A stretch of 7,697 bases of DNA from Bacteroidota bacterium (GCA_017860375.1 JAGDMB010000106.1:1-7697); one strand, 5' to 3'. Positions 1 to 7,531 are shown, numbered from the stretch's first letter. Translations and numbers: made by a program. Notes: generated from the letters alone by a model not told the origin.

Positions 1-1053
1 AGCAAGGGATGAAAGTTCAATAATGCGGTCCGAACGGTTGAGGATTTCAATAAATTCCTCATCCTCACGGGCATCAAAAAGTACTTCATTGATAACCAGA
101 TCGAAAGAATCAGGCGGAAAAGCCATTCCAAATTCGGTATAACTGTTAGGAAGCTTGTTACCGGCACAATCACAGACCGAATTCTGCACCATCAGTTGAT
201 AGATAATGGCGGAACTGAATTTAACCGGAAAGGTAAGTTGCACCGATGCAAAATCAGGAGATAACGGTTCCGCAAAGGATGGATGAAAGATATTGTGGTC
301 AACCGAATAGAGGAAAGGGTCGGAAACACTGCTGGTGAGCAGGGGCTCGCTGAAACGCACCAGGATGCCCGAATCACTGGTGGTGGCTGCCCTTACAATA
401 TAAGGACTGCTGTTATCCGGATTGTCGCGGTTTATGGAATTCTTAAAACCGGGAGTGCCTCCGAGATAATGATCGGATGCGCTCCAGTTTTCCTGCTGGC
501 CGCAGGGATTTTCCGGATCTATCATTTCGAGCGACCAACCGCCTTCCGATTTCAGGGAGTTACCGTACCATTTGCCGGAATACGAAACGGTGTGAATAAT
601 ACCGTTTGTATTATCGGTGAGGATAAGGGTTTGCCCGTCGTTCTTCAATGCCGGCAAAGCTTTGACCGGAAGTAGGGGCCTGTAAGTGTTCAGCAGAATG
701 GAATCACCGGCTTCACAAACGAGCAGGTACGCCTGTTTTTCAATCCGAAAGGAGGGCAATGGAATCTTTTTTTCTCCGATGGACAGTGTCCAACCCTGGG
801 CGACGATAGCCTTGTTTGAGGTATTAAACAGTTCAATGTACTCTGCGACGGGCAGGTTAACCGGCGGATCAGGGTCGGCCATAATTTCATCCATAACGAT
901 ATCAAAAGAACCGGCCGGATCATAGGTGATCCAATTCTTTAGGTTTTTTGCGGCATTCCCGGGTGCATTTCCCGTTAGGTTTTCAGGAGACTCGTTAACC
1001 TGCGCATTGATTGCTAACGGAAGCAGTAAAAAAATAACGGCGTGGATTTTCAT
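1..1053 (-). CDS. Secreted lamin-tail-domain (LTD) protein, N-terminal part, cut by window edge
   Basis: The minus-strand frame opens at ATG 1053 and runs 351 codons to the window edge without a stop, so the C-terminus is missing. Residues 1-17 form a Sec signal peptide (MKIHAVIFLLLPLAINA, probable cleavage before Gln18). Residues ~50-200 match a lamin tail domain: an opening DIVMDEIMADPDPP stretch, then EYIELFN, GWTL and a later GGWSLE. Residues ~216-305 look like an Ig-like/SbsA-type beta domain (SPYIVRAATTSDSGILVRFSEPL). A second LTD begins at ~317 (FDLVINEVLFDAREDEEFIEI) and is truncated. LTD and Ig-like repeats are common in large exported Bacteroidota proteins, often with a type IX secretion C-terminal signal, which cannot be checked here. 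The protein probably acts at the cell surface or outside the cell; its substrate is unknown. The start is well supported by the signal peptide and by a promoter candidate about 40 bp upstream. Confidence 0.88.
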   Translation of the reverse strand, partial: MKIHAVIFLLLPLAINAQVNESPENLTGNAPGNAAKNLKNWITYDPAGSFDIVMDEIMADPDPPVNLPVAEYIELFNTSNKAIVAQGWTLSIGEKKIPLPSFRIEKQAYLLVCEAGDSILLNTYRPLLPVKALPALKNDGQTLILTDNTNGIIHTVSYSGKWYGNSLKSEGGWSLEMIDPENPCGQQENWSASDHYLGGTPGFKNSINRDNPDNSSPYIVRAATTSDSGILVRFSEPLLTSSVSDPFLYSVDHNIFHPSFAEPLSPDFASVQLTFPVKFSSAIIYQLMVQNSVCDCAGNKLPNSYTEFGMAFPPDSFDLVINEVLFDAREDEEFIEILNRSDRIIELSSLA

Positions 1054-1092
1054 AAATCAATTTTTTTGCGAATTTTGCCAATAACATTTGGT

Positions 1093-1125
1093 GAAATTTA
1101 GCCAAAATCAGTTATAAATCAAAAA
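1093..1125 (-). promoter_or_regulatory. Candidate Bacteroidota promoter for the LTD gene
   Basis: On the minus strand a TTTTTG (1125-1120) is followed after 19 bp by TAAATTTC (1100-1093). This fits the Bacteroidota -33 TTTG / -7 TAnnTTTG pattern with one mismatch in the -7 box. Transcription would start near 1086, leaving a leader of about 33 nt before ATG 1053. The -33 box lies inside the left arm of the 1121-1147 hairpin, so anything that binds that palindrome could block this promoter. The call is a pattern match only. Confidence 0.4.
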
Positions 1126-1149
1126 GAATGTCGCGGACATTCTTTTTTT
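1121..1149. terminator. 12-bp perfect hairpin with flanking A/T tracts (terminator-like or operator)
   Basis: Arm 1121-1132 (AAAAAGAATGTC) is the exact reverse complement of 1136-1147, around a 3-nt GCG loop. A run of seven T's (1143-1149) follows the GC-containing part of the stem on the plus strand, and five T's follow it on the minus strand, so it has intrinsic-terminator form in both directions. It lies between two divergently transcribed genes, where no upstream transcript needs ending. It may therefore be an attenuator in the asd leader, an operator palindrome, or a relic of an earlier gene order. The structure is certain; the role is inference. Confidence 0.5.
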
Positions 1150-1182
1150 GTACCATGTTTAATAACCTTAACAGTAAAAATT

Positions 1183-2172
1183 ATGAAAGTTGCAGTGGTG
1201 GGTGCCACCGGTCTTGTCGGCACACAAATGATCCGCGTTCTTGAAGAACGTGATTTCCCGGTAACAGAATTTATTCCGGTTGCTTCAGAAAAATCGATCG
1301 GTAAAAAGGTAACTTTCAAAGGTAATGAATATGCTGTTGTTGGCATGCAGGACGCTATCCGCATGAAACCGCAGTTGGCCATATTTTCTGCCGGTGGAGG
1401 GACCTCAAAGACCTGGGCCCCGAAATTTGCTGAAACAGGGACTACGGTTGTGGATAATTCATCCGCATGGCGGATGGAACCGGATATTAAACTGGTGGTT
1501 CCGGAGGTGAATGCCCATGTGTTGACAAAAACGGACAAGATCATTGCCAATCCCAACTGTTCTACTATACAGATGGTGGTTGCCCTGGTTGGATTGCATA
1601 AAGCATACAGGGTTAAGCGGATCGTGGTTTCGACATACCAGTCCGTTACAGGAACTGGAAAAAGAGCGGTGGATCAGTTGATGAATGAACGGAAAGGCAT
1701 TTCAGGCGATATGGTCTATCCTCACCGGATTGATATGAATGCATTGCCCCATATTGATGTCTTTTTGGATAACGGCTATACCAAGGAAGAAATGAAAATG
1801 GTGAATGAAACCCGAAAGATAATGGAAGATGATGCGATCAGGGTGACTGCCACCACCGTAAGAATTCCCGTCATCGGCGGACATTCCGAAGCGGTAAACG
1901 TTGAGTTTGAAAAGGAATTTGAACTGGCCGATGTGCGAAGGATCCTTGAGCATTCGGAAGGGGTTGTCGTAATGGATGATCCGAAAAACAATGTCTATCC
2001 CATGCCCATTCACGCGCAAAACCGGGATGAGGTATTTGTCGGCCGTTTACGCCGCGATGAAACACAGCCCAGAACACTTAACATGTGGATTGTTTCAGAT
2101 AATCTTAGAAAAGGTGCTGCTACCAATGCCATTCAGATTGCAGAGGTTCTGGTGGCCAGAAAACTGGTGTGA
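1183..2172 (+). CDS. asd: Aspartate-semialdehyde dehydrogenase
   Basis: Cytosolic enzyme that reduces L-4-aspartyl phosphate to L-aspartate 4-semialdehyde with NADPH, at the branch point to lysine/diaminopimelate, threonine and methionine. The 329-residue product has the normal family length. The N-terminal Rossmann motif GATGLVG is at residues 7-13 and SAGGG at 69-73. The catalytic cysteine is Cys126 in NPNCST. Substrate-binding and general-base residues are visible as Arg227 and His234 in the RIPVIGGHSE segment, with the same seven-residue spacing as Arg267/His274 in the E. coli enzyme. Arg97 in SSAWRM fits the phosphate-binding position. ATG 1183 puts the first beta strand (MKVAVVGATG) directly at the N-terminus, so the start is secure; no Shine-Dalgarno is present, as is usual in Bacteroidota. 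The gene stands alone and converges on hflX with 33 bp between stop codons. A terminator-like hairpin lies 34 bp upstream of the start and could regulate it. Confidence 0.97.
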   Translation: MKVAVVGATGLVGTQMIRVLEERDFPVTEFIPVASEKSIGKKVTFKGNEYAVVGMQDAIRMKPQLAIFSAGGGTSKTWAPKFAETGTTVVDNSSAWRMEPDIKLVVPEVNAHVLTKTDKIIANPNCSTIQMVVALVGLHKAYRVKRIVVSTYQSVTGTGKRAVDQLMNERKGISGDMVYPHRIDMNALPHIDVFLDNGYTKEEMKMVNETRKIMEDDAIRVTATTVRIPVIGGHSEAVNVEFEKEFELADVRRILEHSEGVVVMDDPKNNVYPMPIHAQNRDEVFVGRLRRDETQPRTLNMWIVSDNLRKGAATNAIQIAEVLVARKLV

Positions 2173-2205
2173 CAGCCTTCAAATTCCGTTGGAAAAACAA
2201 TCAGG

Positions 2206-3396
2206 TCAGAAAAGAAAATCATCGTAAGGATACCGGGTTACATGAATTTCTTTCACTTTGTTGTAAAGGATGTCCCGGAATTCCTCGATGTTTTCTTTTT
2301 TCGTGGCAGAAATGAAAATACAGGGAGAATTATTCTTGGCCATCCAGCTGTTTTTTAATTCCTCAAGGGATAAATTTGCCCGGGTTATCGGGCTCAGGTC
2401 ATCCTCCTCCCTGATCACATACTGAAACGCGTCAATTTTATTGAAAACAACCAGGGTGGGCTTGTTGGACGCTTTAATATCATGGAGGGTCTGATTCACG
2501 ATCGTGATCTGTTCTTCAAATCCGGGATGCGATATATCCACCACATGCAAAAGGATATCGGCTTCTCTTACCTCATCGAGAGTAGATTTGAATGATTCCA
2601 CCAGATGGTGAGGGAGTTTCCGGATGAATCCGACGGTATCGCTTAACAAGAAAGGGAGATTTCCGATCACCACTTTTCTTACCGTGGTATCAAGGGTAGC
2701 AAACAGCTTATTCTCCGCAAAGACCTCCGATTTGCTCAGCAGATTCATAAGGGTTGATTTTCCTACGTTTGTATAGCCAACCAGCGAAACACGCACCATT
2801 TTACCCCGGTTTTTCCGTTGGGTGATCATCTGCCGGTCAATTCTCTTCAACTGTTCTTTCAGGTTGGCAATTTTATCACGGATAATCCGGCGGTCTGTTT
2901 CAATTTCGGTTTCTCCCGGTCCCCTTAGGCCGATGCCTCCGCGCTGTCTTTCGAGGTGTGTCCACATTCCCGCCAGCCGGGGAAGCAGGTATTCATACTG
3001 GGCAAGTTCAACCTGCGTTTTTGCATAGGCTGTTTTGGCCCTGCTGGCAAATATGTCCAGGATTAAGTTGGTTCGGTCGAGCACCCTTACATTCAGCTCT
3101 TCCTCAATGTTTCGCAGCTGGCTGGCAGAAAGCTCATCATCAAAAACGGCAATATCAATTTCATGGGTCTGGACATATTCCCTGATTTGTTCAAGTTTTC
3201 CCTTTCCGATGTAAGTGCGGCTATTGGGGACTTCCATTTTTTGTACAAACCTTCCTGCCGGAATGGCTCCGGCTGTATCCACCAGAAATGCAAGTTCGTC
3301 CAGGAATTCTTCCACCTGGTCAGGATCCTGTTCACGGGTGGCAATCCCTATGATAATGGCCCTTTCCTTTTCAGCCCTGGTTGAATAAGCCCCCAA
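2206..3396 (-). CDS. hflX: Ribosome-associated GTPase HflX (TTG start)
   Basis: HflX is a GTPase that binds the 50S subunit and splits stalled or stress-damaged 70S ribosomes. The 396-residue product has the family layout: an N-terminal HflX domain (~10-110), a coiled middle domain (~115-200) with the signature RGPGETEIETDRR at 158-170, then a G domain. The G motifs are all intact: G1 GYTNVGKST (207-215), the G2 region ATLDTT (233-238), G3 DTVGF (253-257), G4 NKID (319-322) and G5 SATK (363-366). There is no ATG before residue 54, which would remove conserved N-terminal sequence, and an in-frame TGA lies three codons upstream of TTG 3396. TTG (or, less likely, the ATT two codons earlier) must therefore be the start. 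The gene follows the lipoprotein gene by 13 bp and is probably co-transcribed with it; a weak start may keep its level low. Confidence 0.96.
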   Translation of the reverse strand: MGAYSTRAEKERAIIIGIATREQDPDQVEEFLDELAFLVDTAGAIPAGRFVQKMEVPNSRTYIGKGKLEQIREYVQTHEIDIAVFDDELSASQLRNIEEELNVRVLDRTNLILDIFASRAKTAYAKTQVELAQYEYLLPRLAGMWTHLERQRGGIGLRGPGETEIETDRRIIRDKIANLKEQLKRIDRQMITQRKNRGKMVRVSLVGYTNVGKSTLMNLLSKSEVFAENKLFATLDTTVRKVVIGNLPFLLSDTVGFIRKLPHHLVESFKSTLDEVREADILLHVVDISHPGFEEQITIVNQTLHDIKASNKPTLVVFNKIDAFQYVIREEDDLSPITRANLSLEELKNSWMAKNNSPCIFISATKKENIEEFRDILYNKVKEIHVTRYPYDDFLF

Positions 3397-3409
3397 CGAA
3401 ATTCAGGTT

Positions 3410-4588
3410 TTATCGGATGAGTGAAATATTGGCTTTTAATGCATCATGCAACGCCATTTTCAGGGTTTCAGTGCAGTCATAGATCATGCTGAAATTATCG
3501 GGAAAAGGTATGCGGCCTGATTTAAGTAACGCCTGGGTCTCAGGCTTCAACGCATTGATATCTCCAATGGCACGGGCAGATAAATGTTCAAAATGAGTGG
3601 TTGCCGCTACCGGTTCCTTTTTAAGCAATTTTTTCGGATTCGCTGAGGTAAGTTCAAGGTTTCCCTTTATTGTGCAGTCTTTTTGCTGAAGGGTTTCAAT
3701 CACCGAACAGGAAATTTCTTTGTATTTCTTCACTTTTATGTCATTCCCCAGGCTGTCTTTCATCACGTTGCCTTTTGAATCGAGTACATAATTAAAGCCA
3801 TCCTCGATGGTTTTCTTCTCTACATGATCTTTATCCGATACAAGGTCGGGTGAAATATCGATGAATTGCAGAACAAAATCCGCATAATAATCATACACGA
3901 TCGTATTGTCCAGATCCTGAAAATGCAATTCAAGCCATTCATTTTCAAATTCACGGGGATCAAAAGTTATGATATCGTTAATAAAATCATTCGGTAGCTT
4001 TATCATGGTATTGTTGATAACATTCAACAATACGCGGCTGGTTCCGAGACTTTTTGATTCATTGATGAGATTGTTAATTCCAGGATAAGCGGATCCGTAA
4101 TAATCTTTTGCTCTGTTAAACTCATAATAGGCCTGACGGTATGAATCCTTGGTATTCACTTTCATCAGCTTTGTTGCATTATCATAATAATAATCGGCTG
4201 CTTTCTTTTTGGCTTCGATCATATATTTATCATAATCCACATGCGGATATTGCACAGTGCGTCCTTCGATTTTCAGGGGAAGTACTTTTTTTACGGTGGA
4301 TTGCCGGGCTTTTAAGGCACTATAGAGGGAATAAATCTCATCGAATGAGGCAGGATCATTTTCTGTTTTCAGGTATTTTATTCGATCCTGATCCCTTTCA
4401 TTCGCCAGTTTATAGGCTTTGTCAAGCATTACGGCATCTTCTTCATTTGATTTATCTTTCAGCAGGCTTTTCACACATTTCTGTATCACGGCATCATAAT
4501 CGCCTCTTTGCATCATCTTCTTTGTCGAAGAACATCCAAACAGCAGCATAATTGAAAGAGTGGTAAGGAGCAATTTTTTCATGGCCAT
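3410..4588 (-). CDS. Lipoprotein of unknown function with TPR-like N-terminal helices
   Basis: I do not recognise a named family. The 392-residue product begins with a lipoprotein signal peptide: Lys4-Lys5, a hydrophobic core, and lipobox LFGC at 16-19, so Cys19 should be lipidated. The next residues are SSTKK, which favours outer-membrane sorting. Residues ~25-180 are helix-rich and contain TPR-like pieces such as QRGDYDAVIQKC (27-38) and YYEFNRAKDYY (154-164). Residues ~180-310 look beta-rich and include a DSKGNVMKDSLGND segment (270-283). The C-terminus is again helical (~345-390). Two in-frame ATGs exist, at 4588 and 4582. The second gives a standard MKKLLL lipoprotein start and is equally plausible. 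A weak promoter candidate, TACTTTTA (4662-4655), lies about 67 bp upstream. The gene ends 13 bp before hflX. Its role could be scaffolding in the envelope, but nothing in the sequence shows a substrate. Confidence 0.85.
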   Translation of the reverse strand: MAMKKLLLTTLSIMLLFGCSSTKKMMQRGDYDAVIQKCVKSLLKDKSNEEDAVMLDKAYKLANERDQDRIKYLKTENDPASFDEIYSLYSALKARQSTVKKVLPLKIEGRTVQYPHVDYDKYMIEAKKKAADYYYDNATKLMKVNTKDSYRQAYYEFNRAKDYYGSAYPGINNLINESKSLGTSRVLLNVINNTMIKLPNDFINDIITFDPREFENEWLELHFQDLDNTIVYDYYADFVLQFIDISPDLVSDKDHVEKKTIEDGFNYVLDSKGNVMKDSLGNDIKVKKYKEISCSVIETLQQKDCTIKGNLELTSANPKKLLKKEPVAATTHFEHLSARAIGDINALKPETQALLKSGRIPFPDNFSMIYDCTETLKMALHDALKANISLIR

Positions 4589-4715
4589 TTCAATTAAAGT
4601 TTTACATTATTGATAAGGTACGTTTCTCCTGGCAATTTGTTTGGATTTCGCGTATAAAAGTAATAAAAATCCTGACCCGGGTAAAAAGGAAAATGAAGTG
4701 CATATATTTCGGTTG

Positions 4716-4723
4716 TAAATTTG
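4716..4723 (+). promoter_or_regulatory. Candidate -7 box (TAAATTTG) for the flavodoxin/UvrA-like operon
   Basis: TAAATTTG is an exact match to the Bacteroidota -7 consensus TAnnTTTG. The -33 position (about 4693-4697) has only a weak resemblance to TTTG. Transcription would start near 4730 and give a leader of about 80 nt before ATG 4811. A second near-match, TATATTTC, lies 13 bp upstream at 4703-4710. I see no strong hairpin in the leader. Confidence 0.4.
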
Positions 4724-4810
4724 TATAAAAAGGAGCTTTGGACTATATTCGGGAATGAATTGCTGACGTATTTATTTTACCAAATCATCCTATCATAAAC
4801 TATAATTTGC

Positions 4811-5233
4811 ATGAAAAAAGCACTCATTATCCATCAAAGCAAGAAGGGTCATACCCGCAGGTACGGTGAGGAAATCGGGAAGTTTCTAACGGGGAAGGGT
4901 ATTGAATCCAGGGTTATTTCCCTGGAGGAGTATAACGCAGATCTGCTGCAGGATGTATCCCATCTTTTTTTGGGGTGCTGGACCGGCGGACTGTTCTTTT
5001 TTGCACAGCATCCGGATCAGGCATGGATTCATACCGTAAAAAAAATGGCCCTGCCTGAAGGAATTCAGATAGGTTTGTTCACCACCTACCTTCTTGCTAC
5101 CGGTTCTATGTTCAGGGCAATGAAAAAATATATTCCCGGAAAGGAAGGAATGCCAATGCCCGAATGGAGATCGAAAAACAGCCTGTTGTCCGAAGCAGAT
5201 AAAGAAAGTATCAACAAGTTTATTGCCGGGTAG
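4811..5233 (+). CDS. Small flavodoxin-like protein
   Basis: A 140-residue protein with a flavodoxin-type alpha/beta fold. The first strand is MKKALIIHQS, followed by a phosphate-binding-loop-like turn SKKGHTRRYGEEI (10-22), in the place where flavodoxins bind the FMN phosphate. A second strand (ESRVISLEEY) and a third (HLFLGCWTGG, 51-60) lead into the loop that usually contacts the flavin ring; here it carries Cys56, Trp57, three Phe (62-64) and His67. A fourth strand is QIGLFTTYLL (86-95). Length is normal for short-chain flavodoxins. It would be a cytosolic FMN electron carrier or flavin reductase; the partner is unknown. The HTRRYGEE loop departs from the classical TGNT motif, so FMN binding is likely but not certain. 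ATG 4811 starts directly at the first strand. The UvrA-like gene follows immediately on the same strand, suggesting an operon. Confidence 0.85.
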   Translation: MKKALIIHQSKKGHTRRYGEEIGKFLTGKGIESRVISLEEYNADLLQDVSHLFLGCWTGGLFFFAQHPDQAWIHTVKKMALPEGIQIGLFTTYLLATGSMFRAMKKYIPGKEGMPMPEWRSKNSLLSEADKESINKFIAG

Positions 5234-5275
5234 TTGACCTGTCGTCGGACATTGAACCTAAATCCTGAACAGGTT

Positions 5276-7531
5276 GTGATTCATAGTAGCATTATAATAA
5301 AGGGGGCCCGGGTGCATAACCTTAAAAATGTGAACCTGGAAATCCCCCGGAATAAAATTGTTGTTTTTACCGGCGTAAGCGGATCGGGTAAATCATCCCT
5401 GGTTTTTGATACATTGTATACGGAAGCCCAGCGGCAGCTGATCGAGACCTTTTCCTCGTTTGCCCGGCGCCGGCTGCCGAAACTTTCACGTCCTGATGTG
5501 GATGATATCCGGAATATTTCTACTGCCATTGTGATCGATCAGAAACGGATGGGCCATAACCTGCGCAGTACGGTCGGCACAGCAACGGAATTATTCACTT
5601 ACCTGCGCATGCTGTATTCGAGGTGCGGAGAACCCTTTATCGGCCCATCCTTCCTGTTTTCCTTCAACCATCCCGATGGCATGTGTCCCGCATGCAAAGG
5701 TTTAGGAAAAAGAATTACGGTCGATCTGAACCTGCTTATCAACCCTGAGAAATCATTGCGCGAAGGTGCAATCACACATCCCGATTTCAAGATCGGCAGC
5801 TGGTATTGGCGCGAATTAATGGTTATGGATTTATTTAATCCGGATATCCCCCTGAAGGAATTCACAGAAGAAAAGATCAACACCTTGCTTTATGCCGATG
5901 AAATACCCATAACCAAAGCTCACGGAGCCGGCACTTACTCCAAGAACTTCGAAGGGATCGTCCGCAAATTTGAACGGCTATACATCAATAAAGCCGAGGA
6001 CGAGCTACCGGAAACAAAAAAGGATGCCTATGCAAAATATTTTATTTACCGTCACTGCGATGCCTGCAACGGAACTCGGATCAGTGAAAGGGCAAGGTCC
6101 GTAAAAATAAATAATAGGTCAATTGATGCGCTGTCTGACCTGGAACTCACCGATCTGGATGCATTCCTTTCGGGAGTGGATCATGAAATTGCGCGGCCTG
6201 CGGTTCGCAAGATGCGTCAGATCCTCGGGCACCTGATCGAGATTGGAGTGGGTTACCTGTCGCTGAGCAGGCCGGTGTCAACCCTTTCGGGAGGCGAATC
6301 ACAAAGAGTAAAAATGGCCCGCCAGCTTGATTGTGACCTGGTGGATATGATGTATATTCTCGATGAACCGTCTATAGGTCTTCATGCCCGGGATAATGCA
6401 AAGCTGATTGATATGCTCTGCCGTTTGCGCGACAAGGGAAACAGCGTGCTTGTCGTGGAACATGATCCGGACATTATACGTGCAGCCGACTGGCTCATCG
6501 ATATCGGGCCCAAAGCCGGGAAAGACGGAGGGAGAATCTTATATGAAGGCCGGGTGGAGGATATTGACGGCAAAGAAAATCTTACCGGACAGTTTTTGGG
6601 AAAGAGGGAGAAACAGTTGTTCCAGCGGCGGAAATGGACCGACAGCATCCGGATTGAAAACGCCGGCATTCATAATTTAAAGAATATTTCCGTTTCAATT
6701 CCTCTGGGGATTTTTACCTGTGTTACGGGCGTTGCCGGATCGGGGAAAAGCAGCCTGATCCACGAGGTCTTTGTAAAGCAAAACCAGGATGTGGTAGTGA
6801 TTGACCAGTCGCCTATTGGCAAATCCTCACGTTCCATACCCGTTATGTACATTGGTGTATTTGATCTCATGCGGAAAGAACTTTCAGTAGCAACGCATGC
6901 CGAGGCGTCATTGTTCACCTTTAATTCAAAAGGGGCTTGTGAAAAATGCAATGGCCACGGGTACCTGAACATTGAAATGAGTTTTATGGATGATGTGAAA
7001 ATTGTCTGTGATCAGTGCAACGGAAGAAAGTACAAAGATGAAGTCCTTGCATTGCAGTACAAAGGCCTTAACATATTTGAAATTCTTAACCTGACGGTAG
7101 AGGAGGCAAGGGAGTTTTTTGACGACCGGGAGATTCGGCGCCGTCTGCAGATACTGTATGAAGTCGGGCTTGACTATCTCGAGATCGGACAATTGCTGAG
7201 CAGTTTGTCGGGTGGTGAAGCACAACGTCTGAAACTGGCTTCCGAACTGCATAAAAAGGGACGCATTTACGTGATGGACGAACCCACAACCGGACTTCAC
7301 ATGGCGGATACCGAAAAACTGCTGAAGATCATTCAAAAGCTCATTGAAAATAAAAATACCGTTGTGGTAATTGAACATAACCTCGATGTGATCCGTCATG
7401 CCGACTGGGTAATCGATATGGGTCCCCTGGGAGGTGCCCAGGGAGGGGACATCATTGCAACCGGCACGCCTGAAGAGATTGCAGCCTGTGAAAACAGCTT
7501 TACGGGGATGTATTTGAAAGAGGTTTTGTAA
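5276..7531 (+). CDS. Short UvrA-like twin-ATPase protein lacking the UvrB-binding domain (DrrC/UvrA2-like)
   Basis: The protein (751 residues from GTG 5276) contains two UvrA ABC cassettes. Numbered from that GTG: Walker A GVSGSGKSS (33-41), CPAC (137-140), CDAC (261-264), LSGGE (337-341), Walker B ILDEP with Asp363/Glu364, and H-loop His396. The second cassette has Walker A GVAGSGKSS (485-493), DQSPIGKSSRS, CEKC (555-558), CDQC (578-581), LSGGE (644-648), Asp668/Glu669 and His701. All ATPase residues are intact. After the LRSTVGTATE helix and the GEP turn the sequence goes almost directly to FSFNHPDGMCPAC, so the ~110-residue UvrB-binding domain and the first CxxC pair of repair UvrA (~940 aa) are absent. 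The linker before DQSPIG is also short. Streptomyces DrrC (764 aa) and class II UvrA have this design, so drug tolerance or non-canonical DNA-lesion binding is possible. The frame stays open back to TTG 5234, directly after the flavodoxin stop. GTG 5276 is preferred because it leaves a normal short N-terminus before IIIKGARVHNLKN. Confidence 0.92.
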   Translation: MIHSSIIIKGARVHNLKNVNLEIPRNKIVVFTGVSGSGKSSLVFDTLYTEAQRQLIETFSSFARRRLPKLSRPDVDDIRNISTAIVIDQKRMGHNLRSTVGTATELFTYLRMLYSRCGEPFIGPSFLFSFNHPDGMCPACKGLGKRITVDLNLLINPEKSLREGAITHPDFKIGSWYWRELMVMDLFNPDIPLKEFTEEKINTLLYADEIPITKAHGAGTYSKNFEGIVRKFERLYINKAEDELPETKKDAYAKYFIYRHCDACNGTRISERARSVKINNRSIDALSDLELTDLDAFLSGVDHEIARPAVRKMRQILGHLIEIGVGYLSLSRPVSTLSGGESQRVKMARQLDCDLVDMMYILDEPSIGLHARDNAKLIDMLCRLRDKGNSVLVVEHDPDIIRAADWLIDIGPKAGKDGGRILYEGRVEDIDGKENLTGQFLGKREKQLFQRRKWTDSIRIENAGIHNLKNISVSIPLGIFTCVTGVAGSGKSSLIHEVFVKQNQDVVVIDQSPIGKSSRSIPVMYIGVFDLMRKELSVATHAEASLFTFNSKGACEKCNGHGYLNIEMSFMDDVKIVCDQCNGRKYKDEVLALQYKGLNIFEILNLTVEEAREFFDDREIRRRLQILYEVGLDYLEIGQLLSSLSGGEAQRLKLASELHKKGRIYVMDEPTTGLHMADTEKLLKIIQKLIENKNTVVVIEHNLDVIRHADWVIDMGPLGGAQGGDIIATGTPEEIAACENSFTGMYLKEVL

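Noticed and set aside
283..925. Plus-strand open frames of 130 and 79 codons (283-675, 686-925)
   Set aside because: They are opposite the LTD gene, whose frame has a signal peptide and recognisable domains across the whole stretch. The plus-strand translations show no motif.
1119..1556. A 145-codon minus-strand frame opposite the start of asd
   Set aside because: It is antisense to the asd Rossmann fold and catalytic cysteine region and has no recognisable content.
2173..2205. A terminator between the convergent asd and hflX genes
   Set aside because: Only a 4-bp stem (TTCC/GGAA around GTT) is visible in the 33-bp gap, with a short A run. This is too weak to call a terminator for either strand.
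4801..4809. TATAATTTG just before the flavodoxin ATG as a -7 promoter box
   Set aside because: The spacing inside the box is three bases instead of two, and a start from here would fall inside the coding sequence.
5276..7531. Canonical excision-repair uvrA
   Set aside because: It is about 190 residues shorter than repair UvrA, and the missing part includes the UvrB-binding domain.
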